Shown: positions 1-9,366 of the stretch, piece by piece
How the letters are laid out: each line of letters starts with the position of its first letter
Position numbering within the stretch: the stretch's first letter is position 1
From: Terrimonas ginsenosidimutans
GTDB taxonomy: Bacteria > Bacteroidota > Bacteroidia > Chitinophagales > Chitinophagaceae
Assembly: GCF_022012415.1 (NCBI RefSeq)
Contig: NZ_JAKLTR010000010.1
Coordinates: forward strand, 186,001-250,000
DNA: 64,000 nt
Reading direction: 5' to 3'
The notes under the pieces: model-generated
What the model saw: only the letters and a program-made list of their open reading frames with translations
Database searches by the model: none
Told to the model about the DNA's origin: nothing
Made by a program: the position numbers and the translations under genes

Positions 1-106
1 AGAAATCGTTTCATGAGTGAGATTTTTTATTGGGCAATAGTATCCGGTTCTTAATGTATCGTCTCGTCATTAAGAAGGGCATGATCAAATAAATAACAGA
101 TCTGTT

Positions 107-1414
107 CTATATTTTGGCCCTTTCCATTTTTGGCGTCAGCCAATGGATGATCAACCAGGCTAACAGGAATGAAAGACCGCAGAATATGAATAATATATTG
201 TAACCGGCAGAAAGATTGTTGTTGCTTTTGTATACATCCAGAACGGCACCTACTCCCCATTCAAACAATACACCTCCAACTGCCCCGGCCATTCCTCCGA
301 TACCAATTACTGAGCTCACAGCTTTGGACGGCATCATGTCAGAAACGATCGTAAAAATGTTTGCGCTCCATGCAGCATTACCGGCGATAGCCAGACATAG
401 CAGTCCTACAACAACCCATATATTATCTGTATATCTTGTTGCAACGATCGGCACCACAGCCAGTGCAGACATCAGCAACGCAAATTTTCTTGCCTTATAA
501 ACAAGCCACCCTTTCTTGATCAGTTTGGAAGAAAGATATCCTCCGCCAATTGCACCGACCGTGGCCGCTGTGTATATGATGATCAATGGTGGCGAAGGCT
601 TCTTCAGATCAAGCTGAAATGAACTGGCGAAATAAGAAGGCAGCCAGTACATAAAGAAATACCAGATCGGGTCAGTAAAGAATTTGCCAACGATGAATGC
701 CCATGTTTGCTTCATACCAAACAGCTTCCCCCACTTAACAGGTTCAGCGTTTTCTTCCTGGTCTTTATCATCGCTTCGGATATACTCAAGCTCTGGCTGC
801 TGCAGTCTTCTTTGTTTCTCAGGCACTTCATAAAAAATCCGCCAGGCGATCAGCCATAGGAAACCAACCGCACCCGTAAGAATAAAAGCTGCCTGCCATC
901 CGTAGAATCCAAGGATCCATGGAATAAGCACTGGCGCAAGAACAGCTCCAATATTTGAACCTGAATCAAAAAAGCCCGTAGCAAGCGCTCTTTCTTTCTT
1001 CGGAAACCATGATACAACAGTCTTAACAGCAGAAGGGAAATTGCCGGACTCTCCCAATCCTAACAAGGTTCTTACAATACCAAAACCCAATGTTGATTTG
1101 ACCAATCCATGCAGCATGGCAGCAATACTCCATATCGTAATGGACACTGTATAACCCAGCTTACTACCGATCTTATCAATGATACGTCCGAACACCAGCA
1201 AGCCAAATGCATAGGCCGCCGTGAAAGCCATAACGATATAACTGTAATCCTTTTCTGTCCAGCCAAATTCCACCTCGAGTGTCGGCTTCAGGTATCCCAT
1301 TACCTGTCTGTCGAGATAGTTGATCGTTGTTGCAAAAAACAGAAGACTACATACAACCCAACGGTAGTTACCGATCTTTTGTTGACTGGCTGAATTCTGA
1401 GTGGTTGTTGACAT
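107..1414 (-). CDS. MFS transporter, hexuronate (ExuT-like) family
   Basis: This 435-residue inner-membrane permease has about twelve hydrophobic segments. The first runs from about residue 18 and carries an NYLDRQ-type motif at about 33-38, typical of the anion:cation symporter/ExuT branch of the major facilitator superfamily. The loop after TM2 (about 77-85, GRIIDKIGSK) fits the MFS motif between helices 2 and 3, and a charged central loop lies at about 205-230. Family members import hexuronates such as galacturonate and glucuronate with protons. It is the last gene of the minus-strand run, 5 bp after the next transporter, beside pectin-degrading genes, so uptake of galacturonate or a related uronate is the likely role. 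The substrate is inferred from family and context. The start is the ATG at 1414. Confidence 0.85.
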   Translation of the reverse strand: MSTTTQNSASQQKIGNYRWVVCSLLFFATTINYLDRQVMGYLKPTLEVEFGWTEKDYSYIVMAFTAAYAFGLLVFGRIIDKIGSKLGYTVSITIWSIAAMLHGLVKSTLGFGIVRTLLGLGESGNFPSAVKTVVSWFPKKERALATGFFDSGSNIGAVLAPVLIPWILGFYGWQAAFILTGAVGFLWLIAWRIFYEVPEKQRRLQQPELEYIRSDDKDQEENAEPVKWGKLFGMKQTWAFIVGKFFTDPIWYFFMYWLPSYFASSFQLDLKKPSPPLIIIYTAATVGAIGGGYLSSKLIKKGWLVYKARKFALLMSALAVVPIVATRYTDNIWVVVGLLCLAIAGNAAWSANIFTIVSDMMPSKAVSSVIGIGGMAGAVGGVLFEWGVGAVLDVYKSNNNLSAGYNILFIFCGLSFLLAWLIIHWLTPKMERAKI

Positions 1415-1419
1415 GTTGG

Positions 1420-2679
1420 CTATTTATCTTTTTTTCCAAGAATGCTATAATAGATCAGGAATATATAACAGGGGATAAGGATCCAGTATGCTTGCTGATG
1501 GCCGATCTCCTTTGTCAGCCAGCCGAATACGGGAGGAAGTAATGCACCTCCGGCAATACCCATGATCAGTACAGCAGCACCGGTTGACAATTGCTTTCCA
1601 GAAAGCCCTTTCAATGCCTGTGGCCAGATCGCCGCCCATAGCATTGCGTTGGCAAAACCAAGAGCCGCCACGAAGGCAATAGAAAGTTTACCAGGGATAA
1701 AGATGATCAGAAAACTGATGACCAACCCGAGTAAGGAAGATATGTAAAAGGCTTTTTGCTGGGATATGACACGCGGGATCACAGCGATCCCGACAAGATA
1801 ACCGACCATCATGCAGCCAAGTGTGTATGACGACAGGTTCTTGGCAAAATCAAGACCGAGGCCATGATATTGTCCATAATTTGAAATGGTATCACCAGCC
1901 AGTACTTCCACTCCCACGGCGAAAAAGATCGCAGTAAACCCAAGAAAGAACTGCCAGTTTTTCCTGGATGCTGCCGGTTTTGCTCCTTCAGCAAGAGGCT
2001 CAGACTTTATTTCCGGTAGATGAGCGAAGCGGATCAGTATGGCCACCACGATCCAGATCGATGCGAGAATACAGTAAGGAACGATCACGTCCTGAGCTAA
2101 TTGATTAAGACGAAGTGATCTTTCATTCACACCCATGGTCGCCAGATCAGCGATCAGTTTATCGGAGTTTTTAAGAATGATACTTCCCATGATCAAGGGA
2201 GCAATGATCCCGGCAGTTTTATTACAGATCCCCATTATGCTGATACGGCGTGCGGCAGATTCACGTGGCCCAAGTAATGTGATATACGGGTTGACCGCAC
2301 TTTGCAAAACAGTAAGACCTGTTCCCGTAATAAATAAACCGACAAGGAAAAGAAGATAAGATCTTGTCATTGCTGCGGGGACAAACAACAGGCACCCAAA
2401 TGCCATTACATAAAGGCCTGCACTGATTCCCTTCACCATCCCTGTCCGCTGCAATAAATATCCTGTTGGAAAAGCCATTACTGTGTACGCGATGTAAAAG
2501 GCAGAAGGTACAAGATATGCCTGCCAGTCTTCCAACTCACATGCGATCTTCAGATAGGGGATCAGCGTCGCATTGATCCAGCTTACAAAACCAAAAATGA
2601 AAAAGAATGCACCAATGATCAATATATACTTTGTATACTGCTTCCTGGAATGCAACTCACTATTTTCAGATACAGACAT
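1420..2679 (-). CDS. Sugar MFS transporter, FucP/NagP/GluP family
   Basis: This 419-residue protein has about twelve hydrophobic helices. The N-terminal GAFFFIFGFVSWINATLIPY stretch (about 22-41) is the hallmark first helix of the fucose permease family. Helix 5 carries the Asn/Pro-rich SAVNPYITLLGP stretch of this family. Members take up fucose, glucose/galactose or N-acetylglucosamine (NagP). MurQ lies 8 bp upstream in the same transcript and NagB two genes further on, so an amino sugar such as GlcNAc or MurNAc is the best guess for the substrate. The ExuT-like transporter follows 5 bp downstream. The family is certain and the substrate is inferred. Confidence 0.85.
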   Translation of the reverse strand: MSVSENSELHSRKQYTKYILIIGAFFFIFGFVSWINATLIPYLKIACELEDWQAYLVPSAFYIAYTVMAFPTGYLLQRTGMVKGISAGLYVMAFGCLLFVPAAMTRSYLLFLVGLFITGTGLTVLQSAVNPYITLLGPRESAARRISIMGICNKTAGIIAPLIMGSIILKNSDKLIADLATMGVNERSLRLNQLAQDVIVPYCILASIWIVVAILIRFAHLPEIKSEPLAEGAKPAASRKNWQFFLGFTAIFFAVGVEVLAGDTISNYGQYHGLGLDFAKNLSSYTLGCMMVGYLVGIAVIPRVISQQKAFYISSLLGLVISFLIIFIPGKLSIAFVAALGFANAMLWAAIWPQALKGLSGKQLSTGAAVLIMGIAGGALLPPVFGWLTKEIGHQQAYWILIPCYIFLIYYSILGKKDK

Positions 2680-2687
2680 GATGTTTT

Positions 2688-3497
2688 TTATTTTTTATCG
2701 ATCGCTGCATGAACGCTGCCATATTTCAGCAGCAGCGCCTTTGCTTCTTCATAGTCAGTGATGCCGGTTTTTTCCATCAGCATTTTTGTACCCCGATCAA
2801 CAAGTTTGTCATTGCTGATCTGCATGTGCACCATTCGATTGTCCTGCACACGGCCCAGCCGGATCATGATCGTTGTGGAGATCATATTCAGCAACATCTT
2901 TTGCGCTGTACCGCTTTTCATGCGAGTGCTACCTGTAATGAATTCAGGGCCTACGATCACTTCGACCGGATAATCCGCATGAGAGGCCACCGGCGATCCC
3001 GGGTTACAAACAATACATCCCGTTAAAATTCCATTCTTCCTGCACTCCCGCAGCGCCCCCACTACATAAGGAGTGGTACCGCTTGCGGCAATGCCAATCA
3101 CGAAATCCTTATCAGAAACAGCATACGTCTGAAGATCTTCCCATCCTTTCTCGAAACTATCTTCGGCATCTTCGATGCCAAAACGGAGTGCCGCATCGCC
3201 ACCAGCCATTAAACCATTCACGATATCTGCATCAACACCATAAGTTGGGGGACACTCACTCGCATCCAGCACGCCCAACCTTCCACTTGTACCTGCTCCC
3301 ATATAAAAAAGACGCCCGCCGGAAGCCAGCTTTGGCCAGGAAGCATCTACCAGCTTTTCTACCGACGGTAACACCGCTTTTACCGCAATCGCCACTTTCT
3401 GATCTTCTTCATTAATATGATCAATAATCTCCGCGGTACTCATTTTTTCAATGTGCCGGTAAATCGATGGAGACTCTGTTATTCTTGATTCAGACAT
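2688..3497 (-). CDS. murQ: N-acetylmuramic acid 6-phosphate etherase (MurQ)
   Basis: This 269-residue SIS-domain enzyme cleaves the D-lactyl ether of MurNAc-6-phosphate to give GlcNAc-6-phosphate, in cytoplasmic peptidoglycan recycling or use. The GAGTSGRLGVLDASECPP stretch (about 67-84) is diagnostic. Glu81, and Glu112 in the AED stretch, match by spacing the two catalytic glutamates of the E. coli enzyme (83 and 114). An SIS phosphosugar-binding GSTRMKSGTAQK segment lies in the second half. It is somewhat shorter than E. coli MurQ (298 aa). It precedes a FucP/NagP-type transporter by 8 bp. The 3' partner NagB is present, but no NagA or amino-sugar kinase was seen in this window. Confidence 0.93.
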   Translation of the reverse strand: MSESRITESPSIYRHIEKMSTAEIIDHINEEDQKVAIAVKAVLPSVEKLVDASWPKLASGGRLFYMGAGTSGRLGVLDASECPPTYGVDADIVNGLMAGGDAALRFGIEDAEDSFEKGWEDLQTYAVSDKDFVIGIAASGTTPYVVGALRECRKNGILTGCIVCNPGSPVASHADYPVEVIVGPEFITGSTRMKSGTAQKMLLNMISTTIMIRLGRVQDNRMVHMQISNDKLVDRGTKMLMEKTGITDYEEAKALLLKYGSVHAAIDKK

Positions 3498-3510
3498 GGG
3501 CAGCGGGAGG

Positions 3511-3673
3511 AGTTTAGTAGTTTAATAGTTTAATAGTTAAACGTTGTCCCTGAATAGCATTCTATTGGACAGAGAGCATCTCAATAATCAAGTACCGGAA
3601 TCTGATAAGATAAAGGATTACACAGTTAAGCAGCAATAACTATTAAACTGATAAACTTTTAAACACTTAAACC
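3511..3673. repeat. Inverted pair of 8-nt tandem arrays around an intergenic centre
   Basis: The left arm (3511-3542) is four 8-nt units of AGTTTAAT type. The right arm (3634-3673) is five units of the complementary ATTAAACT type. The arms face each other across about 90 bp; twelve bases (AGTTTAATAGTT) pair perfectly and the rest partly. The last right-arm unit runs into the stop codon of the next gene (3667-3669). The element fills the gap between the isomerase gene and murQ. No promoter or terminator is obvious in the centre. Confidence 0.8.
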
Positions 3674-4482
3674 TTATACCTGCTTTTCAACATCCCGCTC
3701 ATGTATTCATTGATCTCCCATTGGTTCGCAACAGGCTGCCGTGTGAACGGCAACAGAGGCATATAAGGCGCTGGACCAAACTCTGCTGTGAATGTCAGGA
3801 ATGGCTTCCCGGCTTCCTTATTTGCCTTGTATATTTTATCCCAGCAATCGATGTGAACATTGAGAGACTCCTCCCATTCAGGTGCACGTGGATCATTCAC
3901 CTGTGCACCCTGCGTATGTCCGACGCGCGCATGAAAATGTCCGGAACGGCTGGCTGCGATCGCAACGGCATCTTGTTGATCATGTAACAGTGTTTCAGCC
4001 ACTGCTATCCAGTGTGAAAGATCCATTGTCAGCATAAGATCCGGAATGCGTTGAAGATACTCCTTTGTGATATGGGCAGCAAAACTGAATTTCCCCCGGT
4101 GTGTTTCATGATAAACCGGGATACCCGTTGCCATAGCCAGCTCGCGGGCCGCTTCGATCAGCAATGCATTTTGTTCAAAAGTGTAATGATCTTTACCGGT
4201 TTGTGAATTGATCAGAACGGGATTTGCCAATGCCATGATCTCTAAGCGCTCTTTATATGCCGACAGATGCCGGCTAAAATCGGGCTCCACTGTCTCCCAG
4301 TGCTGAGCGATCAATTGCAATCCGTGCCTGGAAAGCGCATTTAATATAATATCCCTCTCTTTTTCATCCGCGGGAATATCCGTTTCAACTCCATCATACC
4401 CGCTGCTCTTTACCATGCTGGCAAAATCATCCCAGGTAATGTGGGATTGGCCCCATCTTGGACAAAAAGAATAGATGTGCAT
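3667..4482 (-). CDS. Sugar phosphate isomerase/epimerase, TIM barrel
   Basis: This 271-residue cytoplasmic protein belongs to the xylose isomerase-like TIM-barrel (AP endonuclease 2) superfamily. Candidate divalent-metal ligands sit at the barrel ends: Glu126 in VYHET, Asp154/His157 in MDLSHW, His182/His184 in GHFHARVGH, and a C-terminal AEFG glutamate. Members isomerise or epimerise sugars and keto-sugars; the substrate cannot be read from sequence. It lies in the same-strand run between a phytanoyl-family dioxygenase gene (upstream in transcription) and murQ. A second, distinct barrel protein is encoded at 19597. The two dioxygenases and two isomerases may handle unusual sugars released by the locus; that is inference. 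Confidence 0.8.
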   Translation of the reverse strand: MHIYSFCPRWGQSHITWDDFASMVKSSGYDGVETDIPADEKERDIILNALSRHGLQLIAQHWETVEPDFSRHLSAYKERLEIMALANPVLINSQTGKDHYTFEQNALLIEAARELAMATGIPVYHETHRGKFSFAAHITKEYLQRIPDLMLTMDLSHWIAVAETLLHDQQDAVAIAASRSGHFHARVGHTQGAQVNDPRAPEWEESLNVHIDCWDKIYKANKEAGKPFLTFTAEFGPAPYMPLLPFTRQPVANQWEINEYMSGMLKSRYKV

Positions 4483-4492
4483 GAGGAGTTAA

Positions 4493-4520
4493 TTAAAAAT
4501 TCAAAAGTCAAAATTAAAAA
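4493..4520. repeat. Short 7-nt degenerate tandem array (single arm)
   Basis: Four consecutive heptamers of the TTCAAAA/GTCAAAA type lie between the dioxygenase gene and the isomerase gene. They match the unit of the elements at 40797-43507. Only one possible complementary unit is seen (4572-4578, inside the end of the dioxygenase gene), so this is a one-armed or decayed copy. Confidence 0.6.
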
Positions 4521-4567
4521 ATACGACCCTGCGTAATTATAATCATTCGGGAGAAAACTAAAAAAAT

Positions 4568-5473
4568 CTACTTTTTACTTTCTCTCGGGTCAAATAACAA
4601 CGGATAAAACTGTCCCTCCATTTTCTGTCCTTTGGGAATACCTGGTGTTGTAGGGAGAAGTTCATCGTTGGAATTTGAAACAGTGCCGTCTGCAAATACA
4701 TTCAATACGAATGCACGTCTCGACTTTTCTGACTTATTCGCATATGACCCATGGACCATCAACGGATGATGAAAGCTGGCGTAACCCTTTTTTAACTCAA
4801 TGGGGACCGGCTTGAATTGTTTTTTTTGTTCTTCTGTGAGATAATCCATCAGGCCTTCCATATCTCCGGCAAGCTCAGGTTTGTCCAGTAAGCCCCAATG
4901 CTGGCTGTAAGGAACATAATAGAGACAGCCATTCTCAGTTGTGGCGTCGTCCAAACCAACCCAGCACGTCAGATGCTGCAGTGGGGCTGTACGTGTCCAG
5001 TATGAATAATCCTGATGCCAGGCCACTACACCCCCATGCAGTGCCGGCTTACAGAAAAGTTGATCATGCCAGAACCGTACAGCCTTATCGCCAAGTAACT
5101 GGCTCGCAGCCATCACGAAAGCGGGATTCCAAAGGATATCATGAAAACCTTCGGTGATCCTCCATGCCCCAAGAGCATGAAAAAGAACGGTATTTACATC
5201 AGTTGATTCATTGGAAGCAAACTGGTAAAACAAGTTATTTCCCGGATGTGCAGGATCAGCGATCTGTGATAGTTCATCATTCAGCTTTTCGATCTGCCAT
5301 TCATCCAGCAAACGGATATTACTAACATATCCGTATTCACGGTAATGGCTTACCTGTTCTTTTGTAAGCCTGTACCGATCCCACTCTGCAGCGGAAGACG
5401 GCCACTGAAAAAGATCAGATAGTAACTGATGATATTTTGAAAGATCACTTATCTGCATTGTCTGCATGATCAC
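4568..5473 (-). CDS. Phytanoyl-CoA dioxygenase (PhyH) family protein 1
   Basis: This 301-residue protein belongs to the Fe(II)/2-oxoglutarate oxygenase family. The iron facial triad is visible: His153 and Asp155 in the WHQD motif and the distal His241 in MVHGSY. Arg252/Arg253 follow and can bind the 2-oxoglutarate carboxylate. Family members hydroxylate small molecules, not only phytanoyl-CoA. Here the gene is bracketed by nagB (9 bp upstream) and a sugar-isomerase gene inside a glycan locus, so a modified sugar is a plausible substrate, but nothing in the sequence proves it. A shorter paralogue is encoded at 23778. No signal peptide is seen, so it should be cytoplasmic. Confidence 0.85.
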   Translation of the reverse strand: MIMQTMQISDLSKYHQLLSDLFQWPSSAAEWDRYRLTKEQVSHYREYGYVSNIRLLDEWQIEKLNDELSQIADPAHPGNNLFYQFASNESTDVNTVLFHALGAWRITEGFHDILWNPAFVMAASQLLGDKAVRFWHDQLFCKPALHGGVVAWHQDYSYWTRTAPLQHLTCWVGLDDATTENGCLYYVPYSQHWGLLDKPELAGDMEGLMDYLTEEQKKQFKPVPIELKKGYASFHHPLMVHGSYANKSEKSRRAFVLNVFADGTVSNSNDELLPTTPGIPKGQKMEGQFYPLLFDPRESKK

Positions 5474-5481
5474 CCGTTTAT

Positions 5482-6276
5482 TTATGAATAGGTAACGGCT
5501 GTCAGTGCTGTTGTTTCAGCAAGAACTTTGGCCGCGCTTTCTTTTTCCAGGAAAAGCAATGCTCCGCCATGTTTTCGGAGTATGGTTGAAGGATACTGTT
5601 CACTGACCGCATCCATCAATGTATGATATACCGCCTGTGCCTTTGTTGTTCCCGGAACCATGCAAAAAATCTTTCCGGCTTTAAGCAATGCGGGAATCGT
5701 TAATGTAAATGCATCTACCGGCACCTGGCTTACATCAATAAAGCAACCTTCATTCACCTGTTGCTGTTTGCATGCTTCATCAAGATCTACCACCTTTACA
5801 AGTTTCGGATCATTGAATTCCGCAACGTGCGGATCATTGAACGCAAGATGTGTGTTCTCACCGATCCCCATACAGGTGATATCTACCGGATGTTCGCGAA
5901 GCAATGAAGAATAACGTTCACATTCCGCCGCTGTATCTGTTGCCTGCCCATTCAGGTAAAATATATTACCAAACGGAACCTTATCAAATATTCTTTTCCT
6001 AAGAAAAACACCGAACAATTGCGGGTCATTTTTAGGGAGACCGATGTACTCATCCATATGAAATGCCTGCACACGCTGCCATTCAATATCTTCTTTGATC
6101 AGTGCTTCCAGAAATTCATTTTGTGAAGCAGCTGCCGCAAAAATGATGTTTACAACCGGCTTCTGCTTCAATAATAAGCGGATAGTTTCCGCCGCCAACT
6201 TAGCTGCATCCTCGCCCAAAGCGATCCTGTTTTCATAAATCCGAACCTTCAACTGATCGGCTACAAAATCTGTCAT
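5482..6276 (-). CDS. nagB: Glucosamine-6-phosphate deaminase/isomerase family (NagB-like)
   Basis: This 264-residue cytoplasmic enzyme of the NagB/6-phosphogluconolactonase fold would convert glucosamine-6-phosphate to fructose-6-phosphate and ammonia. Asp75 in the HMDEYIG motif corresponds to the general base. The [13 protein letters not shown] stretch (137-149) matches the E. coli active-site loop, but with Asn in place of Asp141 and Asp in place of Glu148; His143 is kept. These changes also occur in NagB-like proteins, so a related amino-sugar phosphate remains possible. It lies 9 bp upstream of the dioxygenase gene and near murQ. A repeat element separates it from the TonB receptor gene. 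Confidence 0.85.
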   Translation of the reverse strand: MTDFVADQLKVRIYENRIALGEDAAKLAAETIRLLLKQKPVVNIIFAAAASQNEFLEALIKEDIEWQRVQAFHMDEYIGLPKNDPQLFGVFLRKRIFDKVPFGNIFYLNGQATDTAAECERYSSLLREHPVDITCMGIGENTHLAFNDPHVAEFNDPKLVKVVDLDEACKQQQVNEGCFIDVSQVPVDAFTLTIPALLKAGKIFCMVPGTTKAQAVYHTLMDAVSEQYPSTILRKHGGALLFLEKESAAKVLAETTALTAVTYS

Positions 6277-6353
6277 TTGATTATATTTTAGTTCTGAACG
6301 TTTTCATGAATAAGCGTTTCCATTTTGCAAAGGGTATGATAAAGGGAGAAGAT

Positions 6354-6456
6354 GGTTTGAGAGGTTTGGGAAGTTTGAGAGATTTGACATGTTAATGTAT
6401 AATACATGTAAACGCTTTCTCTGAAAACTTACCAAATCTCCCAAACCGCTTAAACC
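6354..6456. repeat. Inverted pair of 9-nt tandem arrays
   Basis: The left arm (6354-6389) is four 9-nt units of GGTTTGAGA type. The right arm (6421-6456) is four units of the complement (GCTTAAACC, TCCCAAACC and variants). Both arms have exactly four units in the same register. The centre is 31 bp with an AT-rich run. The element lies between the stop codon of the TonB receptor gene (6470) and nagB. The unit length differs from the 8-nt element at 3511 and the 7-nt elements elsewhere. Confidence 0.8.
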
Positions 6457-6469
6457 TCTCACTCTCCGG

Positions 6470-9307
6470 TTAGAGCCTGAACTTAATCCCCGCCCTTCCC
6501 CAGAATGAATAATATTGCTTTTGATACATTTGATTCTCTTCACCGAAATAAACTCTCTTCGGAGCGTTGGTCAGGTTCTGAGCCTCTGCGTAGATCGTAA
6601 ATCTCTTGTTGATCCGATAAGAAGCATTCGCATCAATTTGCGTACGGGCATCCGTGATGATGTCCTGCGCAGCATCCGCACCAAGTGTTTCAGTAAATGA
6701 ACCATTGTAGTTCAGGTTACCCTGCACAGTCAAACCAGCGATTGAATAAGACAGAGACGCGTTTGCAGTGTGAGTGGCCTGTCCGGGAAGACGAAGGTCT
6801 TTACGGAACTGAGCATCAGCACTTGAATGAGAATAGGTGTAGTTAGCCAGTACAGAAAATCCTTTCAGGAAACCAGGCAGGAAAGTAAGGTTCGCCTGTG
6901 CATTCAATTCAACACCAAACACATTTGCGGCATCACCATTCAGCACCTGACGATATCTCCAGTTGGGATAACCAGCAGCTCCGGGAAACTCATTGCCAGT
7001 GATACGAGTTTCACTCGCATATTGGAATTTGTCGATTTTCTTATAGAACAGACCTGCAGATAAGATACCAAGATTGGAAAGATATTTCTCCGCCATCAGA
7101 TCGAAGTTCGTAGAGAACGCCGGTTTCAGCTCTGGATTACCGTCTGTGATGATCTCACTCAGGATGCTGATATTTCTACCAGGAACAAGATCAACAAAAT
7201 TCGGTCTTGAATATCCGAAAGTAACTGCACCACGGATCAATGTTGATTTATTGATGTCATATTTAGCCTGAAGGTTAGGCAGGAATTTCGTGTAGCTTGT
7301 TTCCTGACGCGCCGCAGTGGTAGATTGCCATACACCCGCTGCGTCCTGAACAATGATGTTTCCGCGATAGTCGACATCTGTATTTTCAACTCTTAAACCT
7401 GCGATCAGCATCCAGCGATTAAATTGAATACGGTTCATCATGTAACCAGAAGTTACCGTTTCAACCGCATCATAATAGTATGCGTCGATGGTAGCACGGG
7501 TCGTTGCAGTTTCCGTTCTGAAATAAGCCGGATCATCTTTGTACTGATCAAAATAAGAAATAGTCTTATCACGATCCAGACCCAGGCCGAAATTAGTTGC
7601 ACCATTCAGCAGGTCGGCGGAAACTTCCGGATCTCCGGAGAAATTTGTCAACCGGCCGGCAGCTGCAGCACCTACATATGTACTTACACGGGTAGTCGCT
7701 TCAGGCCTCCATCTTTCGTTGTGCATTCTTTTGATCTTTCCACCCACTTTAAATGTTGCAGAGTTGTTACCCAGCTTATAATCATAGGTAGCATTGATCT
7801 TACCAACACCATTTCTTCCTTTTGTATTCCAGTTGTCTCTTTCAATAGTGTTGAAAGTAAAGAGAGACGCATTATTCTTCCAGTCTGTACCGGTAGCCAG
7901 CAGGTTATCGGTATGGATATCTGTGATCTGCAGCGGCACACGTGTTGCTGTCCAGAAATTATATGTACCAGCAACTGTTTCGTATTGTGATGTAGTGAAG
8001 AATGCGCCCGCATCAAGCTTCACACGGCCAATGCGTGTTTCAAACTGTGCATTGATGTTCACGTTCTTGTTATCTTCGTTCGCGGTGCGCAATTCGTTGT
8101 ATGAACGACCGCCCGGTGTAACGTAAACTCCTTCCGCATTCTGTGTAGTACGGCCTGTTTCCATGCGCGTACGTTTACGGTAGCGGGTAAGTTCATTATC
8201 GTGATCGCTGTACATAAAATTTACCACGAGGTTGGTAACAGCGCTGAAATTAAGATCAGCAGTGGCAGACAAACCCTGGCGTGTACGCTGGTTTTCTACG
8301 TATAGATAGCGCACGTCAGTAGGGAACCATACTGTACCACGTCCATAATCTTTAGGCTCCCAAACCTGTGAACGGATCTCATCATACCCGTTCGTTGTTT
8401 TGTAATAGCTGCCCGTAGCCATCAGACCGAGAAGACCGTTTGGATTTTTCGCAGTGGCGAAGAAACGTTTTCCCAGAGAGATGTTACCGATACCGTTTGA
8501 TTTGCCACGGAGGTCGTTGTAACCAAGACCCGCATCCACTGTCAGTTTTGTTTTCAGTGAAGTTGCTGTTGGTGATTTCATATTGATCTGACCAGCGATC
8601 GCATCACCGTCAAGATCCGGGGTGAGTGTTTTGATCACTTCCATAGAAGCGAGAACGTTACTGGGGATCACATCCAGCTGCGCATTACGTGCACCTTCTT
8701 CAGAAGAGCCCATGATCTGCTCGCCATTCACGTTAATGTTCGTAAAGTTACCGGGAGTACCGCGAAGCTGTACGGTAGCACCTTCACCACTGCTGTTTCT
8801 TCCAATGGTCACACCTGGAAGACGCTGCATTGATTCTGCCACGTTAAGATCGGGATAACGTCCCATCAGATCAGCAGAGATCACTTGTTTGATATTATCT
8901 GCATTACGCTGTTGGTTCAGCGCTTTCTGCTGTCCTTCCCGGACACTTGAAACCGTTACACCAGTCAGGGCAACTGTGTTGGAAGACATTTTAATGGCGG
9001 CATTGACCGGGCGGCCCGGCTGAACCTCCAGATCCTGCTCAACGGATTTAAAGCCCATGTAATTGATCACGAGCGTGTACTTTCCTGGCTTCATGCCAAG
9101 AAATTCGAAATTACCAGCGAGGTTGGTCGTGGTTCCGCGGGTAGTTCCTTTAATCATGACAGACGCGCCGGGGAGAGCGCCTCCATCAGTGTCTGTAACC
9201 TGTCCTTTGATATCTCCGCCCGTTTGAGCTGAAATATCTGAAAAGGAAAGCAGGGATGCCAGCAGCAGCGATACTGACATGAGCAGTCGGTGGATACTTT
9301 GTTTCAT
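6470..9307 (-). CDS. TonB-dependent receptor with N-terminal CarboxypepD_reg-like domain
   Basis: This is an outer-membrane 22-strand receptor of 945 residues from the ATG at 9307. That start gives a clean signal peptide (KQSIHRLLMSVSLLLASLLS) ending at SAQ; a longer reading frame reaches 9343. After the signal comes a CarboxypepD_reg-like beta-sandwich (about 35-110), then a plug with a LPGV stretch and NVNGEQIMG, then the barrel ending in WGRAGIKFRL. The plug resembles the Caulobacter/Xanthomonas-type TonB receptors, not the SusC class that pairs with SusD, and no susD gene is present. It would import the oligosaccharides made by the locus. It lies 59 bp downstream of the toroid protein gene in the same transcript. 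Confidence 0.92.
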   Translation of the reverse strand: MKQSIHRLLMSVSLLLASLLSFSDISAQTGGDIKGQVTDTDGGALPGASVMIKGTTRGTTTNLAGNFEFLGMKPGKYTLVINYMGFKSVEQDLEVQPGRPVNAAIKMSSNTVALTGVTVSSVREGQQKALNQQRNADNIKQVISADLMGRYPDLNVAESMQRLPGVTIGRNSSGEGATVQLRGTPGNFTNINVNGEQIMGSSEEGARNAQLDVIPSNVLASMEVIKTLTPDLDGDAIAGQINMKSPTATSLKTKLTVDAGLGYNDLRGKSNGIGNISLGKRFFATAKNPNGLLGLMATGSYYKTTNGYDEIRSQVWEPKDYGRGTVWFPTDVRYLYVENQRTRQGLSATADLNFSAVTNLVVNFMYSDHDNELTRYRKRTRMETGRTTQNAEGVYVTPGGRSYNELRTANEDNKNVNINAQFETRIGRVKLDAGAFFTTSQYETVAGTYNFWTATRVPLQITDIHTDNLLATGTDWKNNASLFTFNTIERDNWNTKGRNGVGKINATYDYKLGNNSATFKVGGKIKRMHNERWRPEATTRVSTYVGAAAAGRLTNFSGDPEVSADLLNGATNFGLGLDRDKTISYFDQYKDDPAYFRTETATTRATIDAYYYDAVETVTSGYMMNRIQFNRWMLIAGLRVENTDVDYRGNIIVQDAAGVWQSTTAARQETSYTKFLPNLQAKYDINKSTLIRGAVTFGYSRPNFVDLVPGRNISILSEIITDGNPELKPAFSTNFDLMAEKYLSNLGILSAGLFYKKIDKFQYASETRITGNEFPGAAGYPNWRYRQVLNGDAANVFGVELNAQANLTFLPGFLKGFSVLANYTYSHSSADAQFRKDLRLPGQATHTANASLSYSIAGLTVQGNLNYNGSFTETLGADAAQDIITDARTQIDANASYRINKRFTIYAEAQNLTNAPKRVYFGEENQMYQKQYYSFWGRAGIKFRL

Positions 9308-9366
9308 TTTGCAGATATTTTTTGGTAAAAAAAGAGTTTTCATTGTTTAAGCAATCGTTTATAGTA

